Part shown: positions 15,263-24,041 of the stretch, in pieces
Numbering within the stretch: position 1 is the first letter of the stretch
How the letters are laid out: the number at the start of each line of letters is the position of its first letter
Source of the DNA: Candidatus Shapirobacteria bacterium
Lineage (GTDB): Bacteria > Patescibacteriota > Microgenomatia > UBA12405
Reading direction: 5' to 3'
DNA: 64,000 nucleotides
Assembly: GCA_009885205.1 (NCBI GenBank)
Contig: VFLE01000055.1
Coordinates: 1 to 64,000 of the forward strand
Translations under genes and position numbers: made by a program
Notes under the pieces: model-generated
Told to the model about the DNA's origin: nothing
Databases searched by the model: none
What the model saw: the letters and a program-made list of their open reading frames with translations, nothing else

Positions 15263-15664
15263 TTATCTCTTTGGAGATTGTTTCTTGTGTCTGGCTTTGC
15301 CACCAGTTCCAACCATACGGCGTTCACGGACGCGAGAGTCGACAGTTAGTAATCCGGCTTGTCGTAAGACCAAGGTAAAATCAACATCAATTTTTTGTAA
15401 AGCCCGGGCAATAGCCAGGGTTAAAGCTTCGCGTTGACCCTCTTTGCCACCACCAATGATTTTGGCCTCAAAATAATATTTGCCAGTGGTTTTGGTTTCA
15501 GTAAAAGGTTTATTTAAAAATGTGTGAGTGGTAGGGAAATAAAGATCAACTGTTTTTTTGTTGACAGTTGAAATTTCTTTGCCTGTAAAAAGCTTGATAG
15601 TAGCAACAGCCGATTTGCGTCGACCTAGAGCCGAGGTATATTTTTTATTTGATTTTGTCACCAT
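15263..15664 (-). CDS. rpsI: 30S ribosomal protein S9 (uS9)
   Basis: 133 aa ending in the conserved basic tail RKARHKKQSPKR-like, which reaches the P-site tRNA (GTGGKARHKKQSPKR here). ALGRRKSAVATIKLF is the N-terminal signature. The ATG at 15664 overlaps the end of rplM by 20 bp in another frame, an unusually long coupling; the pair L13-S9 is universal in order. Confidence 0.97.
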   Translation of the reverse strand: MVTKSNKKYTSALGRRKSAVATIKLFTGKEISTVNKKTVDLYFPTTHTFLNKPFTETKTTGKYYFEAKIIGGGKEGQREALTLAIARALQKIDVDFTLVLRQAGLLTVDSRVRERRMVGTGGKARHKKQSPKR

Positions 15665-16064
15665 ATTGATGTTCACTTCCAGTAAATAATTTTAAGCGAG
15701 CTAAACGACGATCACGTTGTTTATTTTTGGGGAGCATGCCGTTGACACCATGCATAATGACTTGACGGGAGTCTTTGGCCATCATGTCTTTTAAGCTCAT
15801 TTCTTTTAAATGGCCGGCAAAGGCGGTGTGATGATAGTAAATTTTGTCGGTTAATTTTTTGCCAGTAACAACAACTTTGTCAGTATTTATGGCAATAACG
15901 AAATCACCATCATCGCGTTGAAAAGAAAAGGATGGTTTGTCCTTACCCATTAAAATATGGGCAATTTGGACACAAACACGACCCAGGGTTTGACCTTCGA
16001 TATCGACTAAATGCCATTTGCGGACAACAGTATTTTCTTTGGTAATAGTTGATCTTAATTTCAT
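15645..16064 (-). CDS. rplM: 50S ribosomal protein L13 (uL13)
   Basis: 139 aa with the family blocks WHLVDIEGQTLGRVCVQIA, GKDKPSF, DFVIAINTDKVVVTGKKLTDK and MLPKNKQRDRRLARLKLF. It is an early-assembling 23S-binding protein. Starts 4 bp inside rplQ and overlaps rpsI by 20 bp. Confidence 0.97.
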   Translation of the reverse strand: MKLRSTITKENTVVRKWHLVDIEGQTLGRVCVQIAHILMGKDKPSFSFQRDDGDFVIAINTDKVVVTGKKLTDKIYYHHTAFAGHLKEMSLKDMMAKDSRQVIMHGVNGMLPKNKQRDRRLARLKLFTGSEHQYGDKIK

Positions 16065-16483
16065 TTTATTTTTTTAACTTTAACTGTCTTTTTAATAATA
16101 ATTTTTTCTTCAATTTTTGGAGTAACTAAATCTTTATAAAAAGATAATTTTGATATTAGGGCGTTGTCACCTTGACGTAATTTTACCCTTTGAATTTTTA
16201 AAAAGTTGCTAGTACGACCAGAAAGTGAGGATTGGATTTTGGCGACAATTTCGGTGACAAACTTATCATCATCAAAAGTTTTATTGATTTCTTTGATGTC
16301 ATTAATACCACCCTTAATAGCCAAACCAGTAATTTTTTCGGCATTATTTAATATTGATTTTAATTTGGCTTCGGTGGAAGTAATAAAACCATAAGTAAAT
16401 AAAGAACGAAGCATACTTCTAAACAAAGACCAACGTAACTTGGCGGTTCTGTTTAATTGTCGACCTAAAATCCGATGTCTCAT
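16061..16483 (-). CDS. rplQ: 50S ribosomal protein L17 (bL17)
   Basis: 140 aa; MRHRILGRQLNRTAKLRWSL is the typical N-terminus of L17 next to the exit tunnel. It carries a C-terminal Lys-rich extension. It follows rpoA by 3 bp, the usual end of the alpha operon. Confidence 0.96.
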   Translation of the reverse strand: MRHRILGRQLNRTAKLRWSLFRSMLRSLFTYGFITSTEAKLKSILNNAEKITGLAIKGGINDIKEINKTFDDDKFVTEIVAKIQSSLSGRTSNFLKIQRVKLRQGDNALISKLSFYKDLVTPKIEEKIIIKKTVKVKKIK

Positions 16484-16486
16484 TTT

Positions 16487-17407
16487 TTATTTGCTCCAGG
16501 AATAGCCTTTGTCTTTGAGCCAGGCATCGATAACTTTTAATGATTTTTCGCCAACATTTTTTGATTTGGAAACTTCACCGCGTCCAGCTTTGGTGAGACT
16601 ATCGATATTGCCGAAACCAGCTTTCTTTAAAGCATTGGTAACACGAAGAGGTAATTCGATTTCTTCGACGGAAATGTCAGATAAAAGACTGCCGGGGTTA
16701 CTAGCAATAGTAATGACTTCGTCGCTAAATTCTTGGGTGTCAAAAATTTGACCAAGAGAATTAATTAAATCTTTGGCGGCAGATTTTAAGGCAACTTCGG
16801 GAGTGACTGAACCATCAGTCCAAACATCCATAGTTAATTTGTCGTAATTTGATTTTTTACCAAGGCGAGTGGGCTCAACTGTATAATTGGCTTTTAAAAC
16901 TGGAGTAAAAGTAGCATCAAGAATAATTTCGCCAACAACATCGGTTTTTTGTTCTTTGGCCATGGTGTAACCAACACCGCGTTCAACTTGAAGCTCGATT
17001 TTTAGTTTGGCTTTGTCGTCAGTTAGAGTAGCAATAATTTGGTCGGGGTTAGCAACTTTGCAAGAAGTTGAATCGGCAATATCACCGGCGGTAATCACAC
17101 CTTTACCTTTTTTATCCAAAACTAAGATAGTTGGATCTTCTTGATTATAAGTAAATTTTACTTTTTTAAGATTTAGGGAAACTTCAACTAGATCTTCTTT
17201 GACTCCTGGTAGAGTGGTAAAAAGATGGGTAGCCCCGGCTATTTTAATCCGAGTAATGGCGGCTCCAGGAACAGTGATAAGTAAAACTCGACGGAGCGAA
17301 TTGCCCAAAGTATGGCCAAAACCACCAAATAATGGACTCATTTCAAACTGACCAAAAGTGGCAGTTGATTTAAGTGTTTTGAGATGAAAATGGCTGGTGT
17401 CAATCAT
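16487..17407 (-). CDS. rpoA: RNA polymerase alpha subunit
   Basis: 306 aa. The N-terminal dimerisation domain (about 1-230; GHTLGNSLRRVLLITVPGAAI) joins by a linker to the C-terminal domain (about 245-306; ELPLRVTNALKKAGFGNIDSL) that contacts UP elements and activators. The CTD is intact, so activator and UP-element control remain possible. It lies 9 bp after rpsD. Confidence 0.97.
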   Translation of the reverse strand: MIDTSHFHLKTLKSTATFGQFEMSPLFGGFGHTLGNSLRRVLLITVPGAAITRIKIAGATHLFTTLPGVKEDLVEVSLNLKKVKFTYNQEDPTILVLDKKGKGVITAGDIADSTSCKVANPDQIIATLTDDKAKLKIELQVERGVGYTMAKEQKTDVVGEIILDATFTPVLKANYTVEPTRLGKKSNYDKLTMDVWTDGSVTPEVALKSAAKDLINSLGQIFDTQEFSDEVITIASNPGSLLSDISVEEIELPLRVTNALKKAGFGNIDSLTKAGRGEVSKSKNVGEKSLKVIDAWLKDKGYSWSK

Positions 17408-17416
17408 ATTTTTGTT

Positions 17417-18049
17417 TTACCTTGAATAATAATCAATAATTAAATTGATGTTGACTCCAGAAATACTAGAATCAACAACAGGTAGAGAGGCTGTTTTAAA
17501 AGAGAACTTGGATTTGTTTACTTCAATCCAGTCTGGTGATTTATAATCTTTATCAGATATACGTAATAATTCGCCAGACTTGACAATTATTTTTGGATTT
17601 AATGAGATTGTGTCTCCAACTTTAACTGAGTATGAGGGAATATTGAGGATTTTATCATTAACTAAAATTTGTTTGTGAGAAACTAGTGATCGAGCATGGG
17701 AACGGGATAAAGCTAGACCAGACACAAAAACAGCGTTGTCGAGACGACGTTCGAGAAGTGAGAGTAAGTTTTCACCAACTAATCCTTTCATTAGTTTGGC
17801 TTTGTCGTAGTAATTTCGGAATTGGGTTTCAAGTAGTCCACCATAATAACGCTTGGCGAGTTGCTTGGCACGAAGCTGAATAGCAAAATCGGAAAGTTTT
17901 TTAGTTCGTTTGAGACCGTGCATACCAGGGCGAACGGCACCTTTTTTATCTATGGGACATTTGGGAGACAAACAACGAGCGCCTTTCAAAAAGAGCTTTG
18001 TGCCTTCAGTTCGGCATAATCGACATTTAGTATCAAGTGTAGAACGCAT
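17417..18049 (-). CDS. rpsD: 30S ribosomal protein S4 (uS4), zinc form
   Basis: 210 aa. N-terminal Cys9, Cys12, Cys26 and Cys31 (CRLC...CLSPKC) form the zinc-binding version of S4. The S4 RNA-binding domain follows (LERRLDNAVFVSGLALSRSHARSLVSHKQILVN). It nucleates 30S assembly and is often a translational repressor of the alpha operon. Confidence 0.97.
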   Translation of the reverse strand: MRSTLDTKCRLCRTEGTKLFLKGARCLSPKCPIDKKGAVRPGMHGLKRTKKLSDFAIQLRAKQLAKRYYGGLLETQFRNYYDKAKLMKGLVGENLLSLLERRLDNAVFVSGLALSRSHARSLVSHKQILVNDKILNIPSYSVKVGDTISLNPKIIVKSGELLRISDKDYKSPDWIEVNKSKFSFKTASLPVVDSSISGVNINLIIDYYSR

Positions 18050-18057
18050 AGTTTTGT

Positions 18058-18474
18058 TTAGGCACGTCGCTGTTTGGGCGGACGAGGACCATTGTGAGGG
18101 ATGGGGGTAATGTCAGAAATTTGTTCAACTTCAAAATCTCGTTTAGAACGAAGATATCGAAGAGCCGCATCACGACCAGTACCTGGACCCTTTAAATAAA
18201 CAAATAACTTTTTGACTCCATGTTTTTTGACTTCTTCCAAAGCTCGTTCAATAGCGGTAGTGGCAGCAAATGGAGTAGATTTTCTTGACCCCTTAAAACC
18301 ACAACGACCACTAGACGACCATGACAAGGTTGAACCGGCCATGTCAGTAACCGTGACTAAAGTGTTGTTAAAAGTTGATTGAATAAAAAGTTTGGCATCA
18401 GAAATATTTTTAAGGACACCTTTCTTTTTGGTGGAAATTTTTGGTTTGTTTTTTGGTTCTTCTTTGGTGGTCAT
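18058..18474 (-). CDS. rpsK: 30S ribosomal protein S11 (uS11)
   Basis: 138 aa; FIQSTFNNTLVTVTDMAGSTLSWSSSG and KGPGTGRDAALRYL are diagnostic. It forms the platform by the E site. A Lys-rich N-terminal extension of about 20 residues is present. Confidence 0.97.
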   Translation of the reverse strand: MTTKEEPKNKPKISTKKKGVLKNISDAKLFIQSTFNNTLVTVTDMAGSTLSWSSSGRCGFKGSRKSTPFAATTAIERALEEVKKHGVKKLFVYLKGPGTGRDAALRYLRSKRDFEVEQISDITPIPHNGPRPPKQRRA

Positions 18475-18479
18475 ATTAT

Positions 18480-18899
18480 TTATTTTTTAGTAGGAGCGGC
18501 GGCGGCTTTTTGTTGAGTTTCAATTTTTGCCCAAGCTTCCTTAGTAAGTGAACCAACTGTTTTCTTTTTACCTTTACGAGTCCGAGCATTGCTTTTGGTG
18601 CGTTGGCCACGAACAGGCAGGGAAACAATGTGACGAATGCCTCGGTAGCAACGAATGGCTTTGAGTCGATCAATATTTTCGCGAATTTCGCGTTTTAAAT
18701 CGCCTTCGGTTTGAAAACCTTCAAGAGCTTTCATTAAATCACTGATTTGGTCACGGGTTAGGTCTTTAATACGAGTGTTTAGGTCGATATTAGACTTTTT
18801 GGCCAAGTCAATAACATTTTTTGGACCAATACCAAAAAAACGAGTTAGGCCGACTTGGGCGCGCTCATTATCAGGGATATCAATACCGGAAATTCTCAT
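18480..18899 (-). CDS. rpsM: 30S ribosomal protein S13 (uS13)
   Basis: 139 aa: RISGIDIPDNERAQVGLTRFFGIG at the start, GIRHIVSLPVRGQRTKSNARTRKG in the tRNA-contacting tail. It extends about 15 residues beyond the usual end with an Ala/Lys-rich tail. Confidence 0.97.
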   Translation of the reverse strand: MRISGIDIPDNERAQVGLTRFFGIGPKNVIDLAKKSNIDLNTRIKDLTRDQISDLMKALEGFQTEGDLKREIRENIDRLKAIRCYRGIRHIVSLPVRGQRTKSNARTRKGKKKTVGSLTKEAWAKIETQQKAAAAPTKK

Positions 18900-18902
18900 A
18901 GT

Positions 18903-19016
18903 TTAGCCCTGCTTTTGGGTATGTCTCTTGGTGGAACAAATAATTCGACGAAGGCCACGACGAATGACGACTTTACAATTTTTACAGCGGACTTTAATGC
19001 TAGATTTGACCTTCAT
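18903..19016 (-). CDS. rpmJ: 50S ribosomal protein L36 (bL36)
   Basis: 37 aa: MKVKSSIKVRCKNCKVVIRR and onwards. Zinc ligands Cys11, Cys14, Cys27 and His32 are all present. Lies 3 bp upstream of rpsM, in the standard order infA-rpmJ-rpsM. It is too short for usual ORF cut-offs. Confidence 0.96.
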   Translation of the reverse strand: MKVKSSIKVRCKNCKVVIRRGLRRIICSTKRHTQKQG

Positions 19017-19078
19017 AGAGATTGACTTTGGTATTTTACCCTAAGTAAGTAAGAATATCAAAGAGTAAGTTTAACATA

Positions 19079-19285
19079 TTAACCACGATAAACAATACGA
19101 CCTTTGTTGCCATCGGGGGATAAGACCAGAGAAACAGTGTCACCTGCGAGACAACGAATGTGGTTTAGACGTAATCTGCCGGCAAGATAGGCAACAATTA
19201 ACTTTCCATCTTCGAGCTTGACTCGAAATAATTGATCAGGAAGAACTTCGGTGACCAAAGCTTTGACAGTAATATCTTGTTTCAG
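19079..19285 (-). CDS. infA: Translation initiation factor IF-1, apparently without an AUG start
   Basis: Reading the minus strand gives KQDITVKALVTEVLPDQLFR, then VKLEDGKLIVAYLAGRLRLN, HIRCLAGDTVSLVLSP and DGNKGRIVYRG, a complete one-OB-fold IF-1 in its standard place before rpmJ. In frame upstream there is no ATG, GTG or TTG before a TAA: the codons are TAA-AAA-TTA-ATT-CTG-AAA. I take CTG (19285) as start, giving 68 aa; ATT at 19288 is the alternative. A downstream TTG would remove the first beta strand. IF-1 binds the 30S A site during initiation. Assembly error is possible. Confidence 0.85.
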   Translation of the reverse strand: MKQDITVKALVTEVLPDQLFRVKLEDGKLIVAYLAGRLRLNHIRCLAGDTVSLVLSPDGNKGRIVYRG

Positions 19286-19365
19286 AATTAATTTTTAATT
19301 TATAAAAAAATTTATGTTTAATTTTACCTTAAATCGATGAGAAATGTGGAGGTTAATAGTAATTT

Positions 19366-20220
19366 TTATAGAAAAATAATAATTATTCCTATTAAGGCAA
19401 TTATGGCTGCGATAGTTTTAGGTAACAGATTCGTTTCTCCATATTTCTTATTTGATATCCATAAAGAGAAAAAAGTTTTGAAAGAAATCAATGCAGAAAC
19501 AATACCTACTGGAAGTAATTTATACCCAAAATTAATTGAGACAAATGAGATTGCAGCCATTAAACCGACTAAAAGTAACAATTTGTTGGCTGATTTGTTT
19601 TCTAATCGATAGAGACTACCTTTTTTAAATAAAATAATTATGTAATTAACAATTATTAAGCCCAAGGTAAGGTAGACAGCATAGGTAAATGGTGACGATA
19701 GTTTTATTGATTGTTTGTTAAATAAATTAATGGCGGTGACAAATAAATAATAAAAAATAATTTCTAAATAATTTATGCTTACTTTTTTACTTTTTAGTTC
19801 GAATAAGGTTAATAAAACGAAAGCAAAAATAATTACACCGATACCAATAAGTTGTTTACCAACTAACAACTCATTAAAAAATATTGCTCCAGCAATAGTA
19901 GTAAATAAAATTTCTAGAAAAGCTAAGCCTTCGACAGATGAAAAATCATGTTTTTGATATAGATATACTTGATATATTCCAAAAAAGACATTTACCAATA
20001 AAGTTGCAATAAACCAGGTAATAAATGCACCACTAACTTCAAAAAGATTGGTATTAAAAATTAAGGCGATTAATAATATAAATGGAAACGAAGTAACCCG
20101 ATAAAATAAATTAACCGATTCTTTGGAAACTTTATATTTACTTAAGTCTTTAACGAAAGAATATCTAAATGTATATCCAATTGAAGCTAGAACAGTAAGA
20201 AGTGCACCTAAAATGCTCAC
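19366..20220 (-). CDS. EamA/DMT-family membrane transporter
   Basis: 284 aa with about ten membrane helices arranged as two EamA repeats of five; FSSVEGLAFLEILFTTIAGAIFFNE and PVGIVSALISFKTFFSLWIS hold the conserved end-of-repeat helices. Drug/metabolite transporters of this family export or exchange small metabolites; the substrate is unknown. It starts inside the adk stop (ATGA overlap), so it is coupled to adk. In most bacteria methionine aminopeptidase (map) sits here between adk and infA. Confidence 0.88.
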   Translation of the reverse strand: MSILGALLTVLASIGYTFRYSFVKDLSKYKVSKESVNLFYRVTSFPFILLIALIFNTNLFEVSGAFITWFIATLLVNVFFGIYQVYLYQKHDFSSVEGLAFLEILFTTIAGAIFFNELLVGKQLIGIGVIIFAFVLLTLFELKSKKVSINYLEIIFYYLFVTAINLFNKQSIKLSSPFTYAVYLTLGLIIVNYIIILFKKGSLYRLENKSANKLLLLVGLMAAISFVSINFGYKLLPVGIVSALISFKTFFSLWISNKKYGETNLLPKTIAAIIALIGIIIIFL

Positions 20221-20801
20221 TTTATTTTTTCAATCTCTTTAACTATATCTTCAAAAATAGGTTCGATGGGGCGATTGCCGTTGATATCGATGAATTTTCC
20301 TTTACCTACAAAATAATCTTTGATACCTTCGATGTTGTCATCATAAAATTTTTGACGATTGGCAATATCCTGTGGGGTATTGTCAGTACGAGTTTTGTCT
20401 TGAAATTCTTCACCGGCTTTATCTCGGCGGTCTTTTATTTGTTGGAAAGATAGAGTTAAATGAATTAAAGTAGTCAGTGGGGCATTGTTTTTGCGTAAAT
20501 AAAATTCAACAATACGGCCTTGATTTAAAACTCGGGGAAAACCATCGACGATAAAATTTTTATAGTCGAGTGATTTTAGGTGGGAAATTAAAACATCGAA
20601 AACTAAATCATCGGGGACGAGTTTTCCATTATCAATATATGATTTGGCTTCGATACCAAAACCAGATTTTTTAGCAATTTCGTCACGAAGCAACTGCCCC
20701 ATGGAAATATGGGTTAAATTATATTTTTCTGCCACCATTTTGGCCTGAGTGGTTTTGCCACAACCTGATGGACCGATGATGAAAAGATTTAGAGGTGTCA
20801 T
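20217..20801 (-). CDS. adk: Adenylate kinase, short-LID type
   Basis: 194 aa. GPSGCGKTTQAK (Walker A), SMGQLLRDEI and DGFPR (AMP site), and DRRDKAGEEFQDKTRTDN (short LID without zinc Cys). Catalyses ATP + AMP = 2 ADP. TATACT lies 8 nt before its ATG, giving an almost leaderless start and making adk-eamA-infA a possible sub-operon inside the ribosomal cluster. Confidence 0.96.
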   Translation of the reverse strand: MTPLNLFIIGPSGCGKTTQAKMVAEKYNLTHISMGQLLRDEIAKKSGFGIEAKSYIDNGKLVPDDLVFDVLISHLKSLDYKNFIVDGFPRVLNQGRIVEFYLRKNNAPLTTLIHLTLSFQQIKDRRDKAGEEFQDKTRTDNTPQDIANRQKFYDDNIEGIKDYFVGKGKFIDINGNRPIEPIFEDIVKEIEKIK

Positions 20802-20809
20802 ATTGAGTT

Positions 20810-20815
20810 AGTATA
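20810..20815 (-). promoter_or_regulatory. -10 box of adk
   Basis: TATACT on the minus strand, 8 nt before the ATG at 20801. It lies in the 146-bp secY-adk gap together with the composite repeat. Confidence 0.45.
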
Positions 20816-20854
20816 ACGAATTGTGGATTGATTTACAGATGGTTGATTATATTC

Positions 20855-20935
20855 GTAGAGACGCCATATATGGCGTCTCTACATGGAATCGAAAAGGCCG
20901 ATTATTGGGGAGTAAACGCATCGAAACAAACATTG
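20855..20935. repeat. Composite repeat: 28-bp palindrome plus tail (copy 2)
   Basis: Perfect palindrome at 20855-20882 (core GCCATATATGGC) followed by a tail that aligns gap-free with 14455-14510. One reading frame of the tail gives A-D-Y-W-G-V-N-A-S-K-Q-T-L here and A-E-Y-W-G-I-N-A-S-K-Q-T-M in the other copy. It sits between secY and adk. Confidence 0.8.
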
Positions 20936-20947
20936 ATAGGGAATTTT

Positions 20948-22228
20948 TTAATACGATAATTTTTCGTAATGATGCATTTGGACGACGTTTTCGATCTTAC
21001 GGGTTAATTCGAGAATTACTGAGACGACGATGAGAACACTGGTTCCACCAACAGTTAGAGAGGTGACACCAGTCATATTTTGAATTATAGATGGAACAAT
21101 AGCGATGAGACCTAAAAATACAGCACCAACTAAGACAACTCGATTTAATAAAAATTTAAGTCGATTTTCGGTGGCAATACCAGGACGGATACCGGGCATA
21201 AATCCGCCAGATTTGCGAAGCTCGTCGGCGACGTCTTTTGGTTTAAAGACCACCGAGGCATAGAAAAAAGTAAAGGCCAAGACTAATATAAAATAGAAAA
21301 TAATATAAACATAACTGGTTTGGGAAAAAGTTTTGGTCAATTGAGAGGCAAATGAGGCAATGGCTGAGTTACTATTATTAACCAAGGCCTGACCTAGTAA
21401 TGAGGGCAATGAAGCGAGAGAGACGGCAAAAATAATGGGCATGACGCCGGCAACATTGACCTTCATGGGTAAATAAGTTACTTGGGCTCGTTTGGCATAA
21501 TTGATGGGAATACGCAAAATGGCCTCTTCAACCATGACTACGGCTAAAATAATACCAAAGGCCAGAGCAGCAAATAATAATATATTAAATAATGTTTCGG
21601 GATTGGAAAAATCGGATAAGGCTAAAGTTTGGAAAAGACCGACAGGTAGACGAGAAATGATACCAGCAAAGATAATAATAGAGATACCATTACCCACTCC
21701 AAAATCATTAATTAGCTCACCTAAAAATATCATAATCATGGTTCCGGCGACCATGGAGGTGATCAGTGAGGTCATGGCGAGTATATTTAAACTGCCGATG
21801 ATATTTTGAGAGTGAAGAATGCCGTACATAGCAAAAGCCTGAAAAGCGGCCAATGGAATGGTAATTATTCGGGTATATTGGTTGATTTTGGCTCGACCAT
21901 ACTCCCCTTCTTTTTGTAAAGCTTTTAACTCAGGGATAACAAAAGCCAACATTTGGAGCATAATTGAGGCGTTGATGTAAGGATTTAAACCCAAAGCGGC
22001 AATAGAAAAATTGGCTAGGGTTCCGCCGGAAAATATATCTAGCAATGATAATAGTTGATTTTGAGCAAAAAAAGATCGAAGTAAGGTAAAATTTACCCCA
22101 GGGACAGGAATATGGGCAATAAAACGAAATAAAACTAAAATACCCAGAGTAATTAAAATTTTCTTTTTGAGAATAGGGGTTTTGAAGCCCTCAAGGTAAA
22201 GAGATAAGGATTTGACCAAATAGTTCAT
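20948..22228 (-). CDS. secY: Protein translocase channel subunit SecY
   Basis: 426 aa, ten membrane helices. Seen: [13 protein letters not shown] near the start, [19 protein letters not shown] (plug region), [39 protein letters not shown] and [12 protein letters not shown] (cytosolic loop 5). Forms the export channel with SecE and SecG, needed for the many secreted proteins of this window. It overlaps rplO by 4 bp. Confidence 0.97.
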   Translation of the reverse strand: MNYLVKSLSLYLEGFKTPILKKKILITLGILVLFRFIAHIPVPGVNFTLLRSFFAQNQLLSLLDIFSGGTLANFSIAALGLNPYINASIMLQMLAFVIPELKALQKEGEYGRAKINQYTRIITIPLAAFQAFAMYGILHSQNIIGSLNILAMTSLITSMVAGTMIMIFLGELINDFGVGNGISIIIFAGIISRLPVGLFQTLALSDFSNPETLFNILLFAALAFGIILAVVMVEEAILRIPINYAKRAQVTYLPMKVNVAGVMPIIFAVSLASLPSLLGQALVNNSNSAIASFASQLTKTFSQTSYVYIIFYFILVLAFTFFYASVVFKPKDVADELRKSGGFMPGIRPGIATENRLKFLLNRVVLVGAVFLGLIAIVPSIIQNMTGVTSLTVGGTSVLIVVSVILELTRKIENVVQMHHYEKLSY

Positions 22229-22659
22229 GCTTCTATCTTAGCACGAGCAGCAGCTGACAATTTAACATCTGTAAATGTTAATTTTTTGGTTAATTTACCA
22301 GCTGACAAAATTTTGACACCGAATTTTTGACGACGAATGTCGAGTTTGGGAAATTTTTCAAAAATAGTTTTAACTGAGACTATCTCACCAGTTTTGTAGT
22401 TCTTTTCAATTTGGGCTAGGGTAATAATCTCGGGTTTTGGCAGAGCATTGGTACGATGTTTACCCCTAAGGAAAGGCAATCGCTTGATCCAACCCTTTTT
22501 GATTTTGGTGCCATCAAAGGTTAATTTGACTTTACCTCTAACTTTGCGGCCTTTGGCACCACGACCAGTAGTATGACCACCAACGCCAGAACCAATGCCA
22601 CGACCAACTCTTTTTTGGGCTTTGTCAGTTGTTTTGGTTAAATTACTTAGAGTATCCAT
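22225..22659 (-). CDS. rplO: 50S ribosomal protein L15 (uL15)
   Basis: 144 aa from the ATG at 22659: [20 protein letters not shown] is diagnostic. It follows rpsE directly with a 4-bp gap, so the rpmD (L30) gene that normally lies between them is absent. Confidence 0.97.
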   Translation of the reverse strand: MDTLSNLTKTTDKAQKRVGRGIGSGVGGHTTGRGAKGRKVRGKVKLTFDGTKIKKGWIKRLPFLRGKHRTNALPKPEIITLAQIEKNYKTGEIVSVKTIFEKFPKLDIRRQKFGVKILSAGKLTKKLTFTDVKLSAAARAKIEA

Positions 22660-22663
22660 ATTT

Positions 22664-23140
22664 TTAGAGTGATTGTAAAGCTTTAAAAGTAGCCATGACG
22701 TTGACTGATTTATTTTTGGAGCCAATAATTTTGGAAACTATATCTTGGATACCGGCTAGTTCGACGACAGCCCGAACTGGTCCACCGGCAATGAGACCAC
22801 TACCTTTTTTACCAGGACGAAGCATAATAATAGCACCTTTGAATTTTAGGGTCATGTTCGTTGAAATAGTACCGTTGACGATGGGGATAGAAACTAAAGA
22901 TTTTTGAGCTTTTTTGATAGCTTTGGCAATGGCATCGGCCACTGATTTTGCCCTAGCATGGCCCAAACCTACACGTGACTTTTTGTCACCAGAGACGACT
23001 AAGGCAGTAAAAGAAACTTGATTGCCACCTTTGGTTTTTTTGGAAACACGTTTGATTTCCATAACCTTGTCAGTAAATTCGCTGACTGGTTTTTCAAATT
23101 TTTCAAAATGAGCTCGTTGATTGTTTTGTGATGTATCCAT
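22664..23140 (-). CDS. rpsE: 30S ribosomal protein S5 (uS5)
   Basis: 158 aa; KVMEIKRVSKKTKGGNQVSF and VGLGHARAKSVADAIAKAI in the double-stranded RNA-binding part, GSGLIAGGPVRAVVELAGI in the C-terminal domain. It helps decoding accuracy and mRNA entry. Confidence 0.97.
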   Translation of the reverse strand: MDTSQNNQRAHFEKFEKPVSEFTDKVMEIKRVSKKTKGGNQVSFTALVVSGDKKSRVGLGHARAKSVADAIAKAIKKAQKSLVSIPIVNGTISTNMTLKFKGAIIMLRPGKKGSGLIAGGPVRAVVELAGIQDIVSKIIGSKNKSVNVMATFKALQSL

Positions 23141-23145
23141 ATTTT

Positions 23146-23493
23146 TTAAAATTTTAGTCCACCCTGACGGGCAGCATCGGCTAACGCTTTGACACGACCA
23201 TGATAACGATATGGTCCACGGTCAAATCTTAAATGGGAAAGTTTTTGGGTGAGAGCGAGTTTGGCAATGGCGGTACCGACGGCAGTAGCCTGTTCCATTT
23301 TGGTGCCTTTGATTAATTTTAAAGTTTTAGTAGAAGTGGAAGCTAAAGTTTTGCCATGTTTATCATCAATTATTTGAACCCAAATATGACAATTTGATCT
23401 AAAAACTGTCAAACGAGGGACACCTAAATTTTGAGCGATTTTAGATCTAACTCGATTTTGACGTCGTAATTTAGTGTTGTGAATAATTGACAT
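23146..23493 (-). CDS. rplR: 50S ribosomal protein L18 (uL18)
   Basis: 115 aa; RLTVFRSNCHIWVQIIDD and the end FDRGPYRYHGRVKALADAAR are typical. It binds 5S rRNA with L5. Gap to rplF is 4 bp. Confidence 0.97.
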   Translation of the reverse strand: MSIIHNTKLRRQNRVRSKIAQNLGVPRLTVFRSNCHIWVQIIDDKHGKTLASTSTKTLKLIKGTKMEQATAVGTAIAKLALTQKLSHLRFDRGPYRYHGRVKALADAARQGGLKF

Positions 23494-23497
23494 AGGT

Positions 23498-24037
23498 TTA
23501 AGCTTTGGCGGTTTTACCGGCTTTTAATTTTATAAATTCGTTTAAATAACGGATACCTTTGCCTTTATACGGTTCGGGTGGTCTAATTTTGCGAATATTG
23601 GAAGCGACTTGACCAACAACTGTTTTATCGATTCCGGCAACAGTAATTTTGGTATCATCGGTGACGGTAAAAACGACATCTTGAGGGGCGGTGACAAAAA
23701 CAGGATGAATAAATCCAGCAATAACGGTTAACTTGTCGCCATTAACTGAAGCTTTGTAACCAGTACCGCGGACTTCGAGCTCTTTTTGCCAACCAGTAAC
23801 GACACCAATAATCATGTTGTTAATGTGAGCCCGAATAGCACCATGGTTAGAACGGGTTTTTTTGTCTTCTGATGATCGGCTAACAGTCAAAATATTTTTG
23901 GCAACTACAACTTCAATTCGAGCAGGTAAATTTTGGATCAAAGTACCTTTGGGACCAGTGACAGTGACAACAGATTTGTCAATGGTGATGGTGACATTTT
24001 CGGGAATAGTGATTAATTGACGGCCAATTCTTGACAT
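23498..24037 (-). CDS. rplF: 50S ribosomal protein L6 (uL6)
   Basis: 179 aa from the ATG at 24037 (MSRIGRQLITIPENV); the longer frame would run into rpsH. The C-terminal signature RKIRPPEPYKGKGIRY binds near the sarcin-ricin loop. Confidence 0.97.
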   Translation of the reverse strand: MSRIGRQLITIPENVTITIDKSVVTVTGPKGTLIQNLPARIEVVVAKNILTVSRSSEDKKTRSNHGAIRAHINNMIIGVVTGWQKELEVRGTGYKASVNGDKLTVIAGFIHPVFVTAPQDVVFTVTDDTKITVAGIDKTVVGQVASNIRKIRPPEPYKGKGIRYLNEFIKLKAGKTAKA

Positions 24038-24041
24038 ATAT

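Noticed and set aside
20821..21033. 70-aa plus-strand ORF covering the composite repeat and the secY end
   Set aside because: Half of it lies antisense to secY; the rest is repeat sequence.
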